Source: Stromatinia cepivora (taxonomy: Eukaryota; Ascomycota; Leotiomycetes; Helotiales; Sclerotiniaceae). Taken from it: a DNA stretch of 64,000 bases. The DNA lies in contig RCTD01000021.1 in NCBI GenBank assembly GCA_014898415.1, positions 558,001 through 622,000 of the forward strand, written 5' to 3'. Positions 59,887-64,000 of the stretch are shown piece by piece (position 1 is the stretch's first letter; each line of letters opens with the position of its first letter). The notes beneath the pieces are model-generated. The model ran no database searches. It worked only from the letters and a program-made list of their open reading frames with translations, and had not been told where the DNA came from. The position numbers and the translations under genes were made by a program.

Positions 59887-60499
59887 ACATATACCATTCG
59901 ACTGGTAATCCTTTCATTAAGTAACAAGGAAGAATCATTTACATATTATTCACATATTTCATTTATTAATCCTTTTTTTCTTTTTGGAGATATTTCTGCT
60001 TGCTTGCTTCCTCGCTTGCTTTCTTCCCTGCTACATTCTTTCTCCCTTACCTCACCTTTCCCAAAAATCAAAAACTTTCTTTTTAAGTGCCGACTGCATA
60101 CCTACTAGGCACATATGCAACGGCTCGGAATCGGGAGCACTCCTTGGCAAAACTATCCAAAAAGTTCTCCGGGTACCTATGCGAGATAGAAGGTTGCAGG
60201 CGCCACTCGCGCATGGGTTATCGGTAATGCCTGCTCGGGATCAGATGAATCGGTCTGGATCTTCGTTACGAATTTCTGGAACTACTTTTGTGGGGGATGG
60301 GAAGGAGGATTATGAGGTGATGGGAGATATAAATATGTCGTTTCCAATGGGGTTTGAGGGAACACTGTCTCTATCTCTAAATTCATCTTCGGCTTCGACT
60401 CTGACTTCCGCTTCACCTTCAACTGTTCCTGTCATATATCGGGAGTTCAAATCTTTATCTTCGTCGTCACGAAACATGAACATAAACAGCGAAAACAAT
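56373..60499. other. Four-kb intergenic region before the DUF3445 gene
   Basis: Contains repeats of ACTCCGTAC (57513-57527, 57585) and its complement GTACGGAGTA (57609), ATTCATC repeats (58358-58400), ATATC repeats (58720-58740), a (CT)n-(CA)n tract (59388-59422) and ACATAT repeats (59848-59893). A minus-strand frame at 57305-57820 (171 aa) has no recognised features and is not called. The last several hundred bases are probably the promoter and leader of the DUF3445 gene. Confidence 0.5.
59388..59422. repeat. Compound microsatellite (CT)n(CA)n
   Basis: A run of CT dinucleotides followed directly by a run of CA dinucleotides; simple sequence in the upstream region of the DUF3445 gene. Confidence 0.9.
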
Positions 60500-61968
60500 A
60501 TGTTGCTCGTGGAATCTATCATCGTGCTTGCTACTGCTTGCATGTTATATATCCTCAGTTCTCGACGAAAAACTCATACAAGTCGTCCTCAACATGCAAG
60601 TCATCAAAAAACATCAACATCATGTTCAACATCCAACACCACAAAGTTCCTCCACAACCCTCTCCTCCACATCTCCCGCCTCCTATCATGCACCTCTCCA
60701 GCCTCATCACCATCACCCACCTCCAAACCCCCTACGCCCTCTCCACCCCCCAAACAAAAAGAGCTCGGACCCCAAAAACCTCCCTACGTCCTTCCACCCC
60801 TCAAACCCACCTCTCCACACCCCACATCCATGGGTCTCAAACGTCTCGACCAATCCAACTGGTTAACTATTGATTCGGCCTACATTTCCGAACACACGCT
60901 TCGTGCTTCTTTACTAGAAACTCATCGTCCGTGTGTATTGCAGGTATTGAAACCGGCGGTTGCGGCCACGTATGAGGTGTTGGAGATGGTGGTTGAGTTT
61001 TTATTGGAGAGGTATCCGGATTATTTTTCGCTTGTGGATTCTTCTTCTTCTTCTTCTTCTTCTTCTTCTTCTTCTTCTTCTTCTTCTTCTTCTTCTTCTT
61101 CTTCTTCTTCTAAGTCTTCTTCTTCTAAGTCTTTAAAATCTGGAGGGGAGAAGGAAGAGAGGAAAGAGAAAATCTTAAATAAATTAACGGGGGAAGAATA
61201 TATTATTGGTTCTTCGTGTCCTAATCCTCTCGAAACAGCAGCACGTCTCTGTATGGAAGATTTCAATATTCTTCTTCAAGATCCCTCAGAAGGTGAAGAA
61301 GCAGAATGGAAATTAATGGCTTCGGCTACACTTTTCCCCGCAGGTTGGAAATTACAGGAGAGGATTGGTAGTAGTATGGCGGTTTTACATGCGCCTGTTC
61401 CGGGATGGAAAGAAAAGTTAGGGAAGAGTGTTAATCGGTATGTAATTTTTTCTACATCTTTGGAAGGCATCTTAATGCCCCAAACATACGAGTTACATTA
61501 TAACATATTATGAAAAATAACACTAACAACCAACCCAGATACTTCACCCACCTCACTCCACGCACCTGCATGGAACGCTCAAACCTCTTCATCCAAACGA
61601 CCCCCATCCTCTTCCAAGACACGGCCGAACCGCCTCGTTCCCCCTCTCACCCGCTCACTGCATCTGATATCCACGTTCGGCGCGAACGACAGACTTTTAC
61701 ACGGTTACCGAAATCAGGGGCTGTGCTTTTTACAGTGAGGACTTATATGGAGAGGTTAACTGAGTTGGAGGTTGGGGAGGCACAGTGTTTGGCAATGCAG
61801 GTTAGGGGGTGGGAGGGGGAAATGGGTAGGTATAAGGGCGTGGGGAGGTGGGGGGAGGTGGCGTTGGGGTGGTGTGATGAGGTTGTGGAGGGAGAGAGGG
61901 AGAGGGAGGAGAAGGAGAGAAGTGCGAGGAGAGATTCGGGGGTTGATTTGGGGGATGATGAGTGTTAG
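60500..61968 (+). CDS. DUF3445 / HRQ-family protein with N-terminal membrane anchor, about 455 aa
   Basis: Resembles the fungal DUF3445 (HRQ) family, related to heme-dependent oxidative N-demethylases. Exon 1 60500-61437, exon 2 61539-61968 (GTATGT..CAG). The chosen start gives an N-terminal transmembrane segment (MLLVESIIVLATACMLYIL) followed by SSRRKTH; an in-frame ATG at 60476 adds eight residues, and the frame is open further upstream to 59984. A Pro/Ser-rich linker leads to the domain: LDQSNWLTIDSAYI, LETHRPCVLQVL, PLETAARLCMEDFNILL, SATLFPAGWKLQERIGSSMA, then after the intron ERSNLFIQT and RRERQTFTRLPKSGAVLFT. A poly-Ser tract is inserted at 61040-61111. Substrate unknown. Confidence 0.85.
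61040..61111 (+). repeat. In-frame (TCT)n microsatellite coding poly-Ser
   Basis: About 24 consecutive TCT codons, then a few more Ser codons interrupted by Lys codons (to about 61130), inside exon 1 of the DUF3445 gene. It separates the helix ending LLERYPDYFSLVD from the KSGGEKEERKEKILNKL segment. The antisense frame reads poly-Glu and is not a gene. Confidence 0.9.
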
Positions 61969-63395
61969 GATTACGAGACGGATGTGATGGGTCGATGGGG
62001 ATGGGAATTAATGACTGCACAGATACATGGATGAAAGGATGAAAGAACAGAAAGGGAGGATATAATATTTCGATTACACGTTACGGGCATCAAAAATTGG
62101 GAACTAGAAGAGGAACAAGGCATCGACCAAAAACTGTTCAAATAATTGGGAAAAAGAAAGAATGGACGGACAGATGGAAATAATCGATAGGGACAGAAAC
62201 GGGCTGGCACTGTTTATGGGAGGAATGGAGGGAAGGAAGGGATGGAAGGAAGGAGGAAAAGTGGGAGGAAAAAAAAATTATCTGAAGTAAAAAAATTCAA
62301 GTTTTCAAAGTTTTCAAGTTTCTAAAATTGCAGCGAGATTTTTTTTTGGAAAGGGGACGAGGATGGGATGGGTGGGATATAATTCAAAGTTAAGGAAGCT
62401 ACCGACGGAGGAGAACCAGAGGATAACCGAACTTTCTGCGTGGTTTTTCTTTTTTCTTTTTTTTTTGGCATGGTATTTTTTGGCATGGCTTTTTCGCGAG
62501 GGATGGATTACAGGAGGATTTTTGAGAGGGTGGTTTTTCTGCGAGGTTTTTTTTTTTTTGAGTGGGAGGAATTTCGATGGGAGTTTTAATGGGGATGTGG
62601 ACGGATGCTGGATATTGATTGATACTGGATATTGGGTAATCTAGACGAGAAGAATGGTGAGTTGCGAGGAGCTGCGATGCAATATGAAATTCAAAAGTTC
62701 GGATATTTAGATATTCAGATATTCAAATATCCATAAAATATGTATTGTATTACATGTGAATAACATGACTTGATATGAATAGACACGGCGTAATAATATA
62801 CTGATACGAAATATTTTGATATATTCGTGGTGTGGTGCCAATCATGAAGATGGATATGTTTATGGTAGACCAAGTAAGTAAGTACATAGACAGATGAATG
62901 GATGAAATGGATGAAATGAATGGTTGATGGTATGGTATGGTATACTTAATGATTGAAGTGGACCAATGAATACCAATACGACAATGTTTGTCATACATTA
63001 CACTTGTACCACCACCACACTTGAGATGTATGATGTATGATGTATGATGTATGATGCATGATATATGATATATGATATATGATATATGATATATGATGTC
63101 ATGATGTCATGAAATCATGATAGAGGAAAACAAATCAGATATATGATCAAACAATGAAAATGGGATGTGCAGTACAACAGTATAATGAATAGGATAGGAT
63201 TTCTGATATTGGAGGTACATGCATAGAATCAGCGTCCTTTCACAACCTCTACCATTTCAAAACTACAACTGAGAAATACATTCGCCGCTTCCAATTCCAA
63301 TTCACACAGATATGCAACCAAAACGCTCAATATCCATAAATAACAATAATTCCACCCAAATAATCATACAACCATACAAAACTCAAATCCCCACC
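61969..63395. other. Intergenic between DUF3445 gene and the right-edge gene
   Basis: Convergent 3' regions. Contains a GGAAGGAAGG tract (62220-62262), T-rich stretches (62340-62560) and a TGATGTA/TGATATA heptamer array (63022-63110). The plus frame at 62363-62644 is built from T-rich low-complexity sequence and is not called. Confidence 0.5.
63022..63110. repeat. Heptamer tandem repeat TGATGTA then TGATATA
   Basis: About five copies of TATGATG grade into about five copies of TATGATA, followed by TGATGTCATGATGTCATGA. The variants differ by one transition. Confidence 0.85.
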
Positions 63396-64000
63396 TCACC
63401 ATCTCTTCTGATCCCCACCACTACTAAAATCACCACCTCTTCTCTCCTTCTCAACCCTCGCATCAAATTCCTTCTGCGCCTCCAACTGCGCCAAATTCCT
63501 CTCTTCTTCTGTTTTGGAAAATGTAAAACTATCTGTACTTGATATTTCAGATGTTTTGGGTGTATTTGTCGCCCATCCAGATCGTTGAGATTGTGAAGGT
63601 GTATTGATATTAGAAGCAGGTTTTTCGCCACGACGAATTCGTTCCCATGCTGAACCTAAGGTTGGTTTTGAAGATTGAGTTGTGCTTGTATTGGTATTCA
63701 TTCCTTGACCACTGGTAGGTGATGCATCATCGAAAAGATCGAATGGTTTTTCTTCTTCTTGTGCTAGAGCTTGTGCTGGGGATTGTCTTCTTTGTGGTTT
63801 CATAGGTGGGAAGGTTTGAGGAGTTGATTGTGAAGATCCTTGTGCATTACCATCACCATACCAATCCGCGTCACCCGTCGGACTAGCATCATCATAATCC
63901 TGAGTATTTTGAGTTTGTGATTGTCCTTGTCCTTGTCCTTGTCCTTGCCCTGGCTTCATTGGTGGTCTTGGGATTCCTGCTGGACTAGGTAGATTCTTTT
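63396..64000 (-). CDS. C-terminal part of an unrecognised gene, continues beyond the window
   Basis: Minus-strand frame open from the window edge (64000) to a TAG-type stop at 63396. The ATG at 63959 is internal to a longer frame (NLPSPAGIPRPP precedes it), so the true start lies outside. About 200 residues are visible. The first part is Gly/Gln-rich (GQGQGQGQGQSQTQ) and Asp/Ser/Pro-rich, with two acidic DDASPT motifs. The C-terminal end looks ordered: GSAWERIRRGEKP, SGWATNTPKTSE, then a charged helix with FTFSKTEEERNLAQLEAQKE. I do not recognise the protein and give no function. Confidence 0.7.
   Translation of the reverse strand, partial: KNLPSPAGIPRPPMKPGQGQGQGQGQSQTQNTQDYDDASPTGDADWYGDGNAQGSSQSTPQTFPPMKPQRRQSPAQALAQEEEKPFDLFDDASPTSGQGMNTNTSTTQSSKPTLGSAWERIRRGEKPASNINTPSQSQRSGWATNTPKTSEISSTDSFTFSKTEEERNLAQLEAQKEFDARVEKERRGGDFSSGGDQKRW

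Noticed and set aside
59984..60499. N-terminal extension of the DUF3445 frame upstream of 60500
   Set aside because: The frame opens with a non-ATG codon and is low complexity and Ser-rich. The ATG at 60500 (or 60476) places a transmembrane anchor right at the N-terminus, which is more plausible. Internal upstream ATGs cannot be fully excluded.
61021..61266. Poly-Glu frame antisense to the DUF3445 gene
   Set aside because: Reverse reading of the TCT microsatellite; the sense strand has the conserved domain.

Overview
This window is nuclear DNA of a filamentous ascomycete. The genes carry short introns (about 45-130 bp) with GTRNGY donors, CTRAY-like branch sites and YAG acceptors. Single-copy fungal genes (NUP84/107, CMC4, SUMO, a succinyl-CoA ligase-like gene, succinate-semialdehyde dehydrogenase, a DUF3445/HRQ-family gene) flank AT-rich transposon sequence whose copies differ mainly by C:G to T:A transitions, as expected of RIP. 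Protein flavour and the alternation of normal DNA with AT-rich blocks suggest a leotiomycete, possibly Sclerotiniaceae (Botrytis/Sclerotinia-like); this placement is an impression, not a search result.

Layout. 0-17 kb is a gene arm: a large AT-hook protein (-), a nucleoporin Nup84/Nup107 gene with four coding exons (-), CMC4 (-) divergent from SUMO (+), a small coiled-coil protein (-), and a fused alpha-beta succinyl-CoA-ligase-like gene (+). From about 17 to 52 kb I find no convincing intact gene. This 35 kb holds a hAT-like MITE (20.2 kb), a possible solo LTR (24.2 kb), a TIR-bounded AT-rich element (26.7 kb), and a nested transposon complex (33.3-47.1 kb) followed by a free copy of one of its elements (49.3-51.5 kb). 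From 52.4 to 64 kb genes resume: succinate-semialdehyde dehydrogenase (-) divergent from a short-chain dehydrogenase (+), a membrane-anchored DUF3445/HRQ-family protein (+), and the 3' part of an unrecognised gene (-) that runs off the right edge.

The most striking structure is the nested complex. A TIR element of about 0.73 kb (E0) contains a 2,185-bp pogo/Fot1-like element (E1). E1 contains a reverse-oriented Ty3/Gypsy retrotransposon with two 282-bp LTRs and a perfect ATATA target duplication. The Gypsy contains a second copy of the pogo-like family (E2). E2 contains a 1,675-bp, apparently non-autonomous LTR element with 150-bp LTRs and a perfect GGAGA duplication. Removing the inner insertions leaves E1 at 2,185 bp and E2 at 2,184 bp, against 2,185 bp for the free copy E3, so the boundaries confirm one another. 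All coding parts in the complex are broken.

The host genes do not form one pathway. Succinate-semialdehyde dehydrogenase (GABA shunt exit to succinate) and the succinyl-CoA-ligase-like fusion both touch succinate metabolism, but they lie almost 36 kb apart and nothing in the sequence shows co-regulation.
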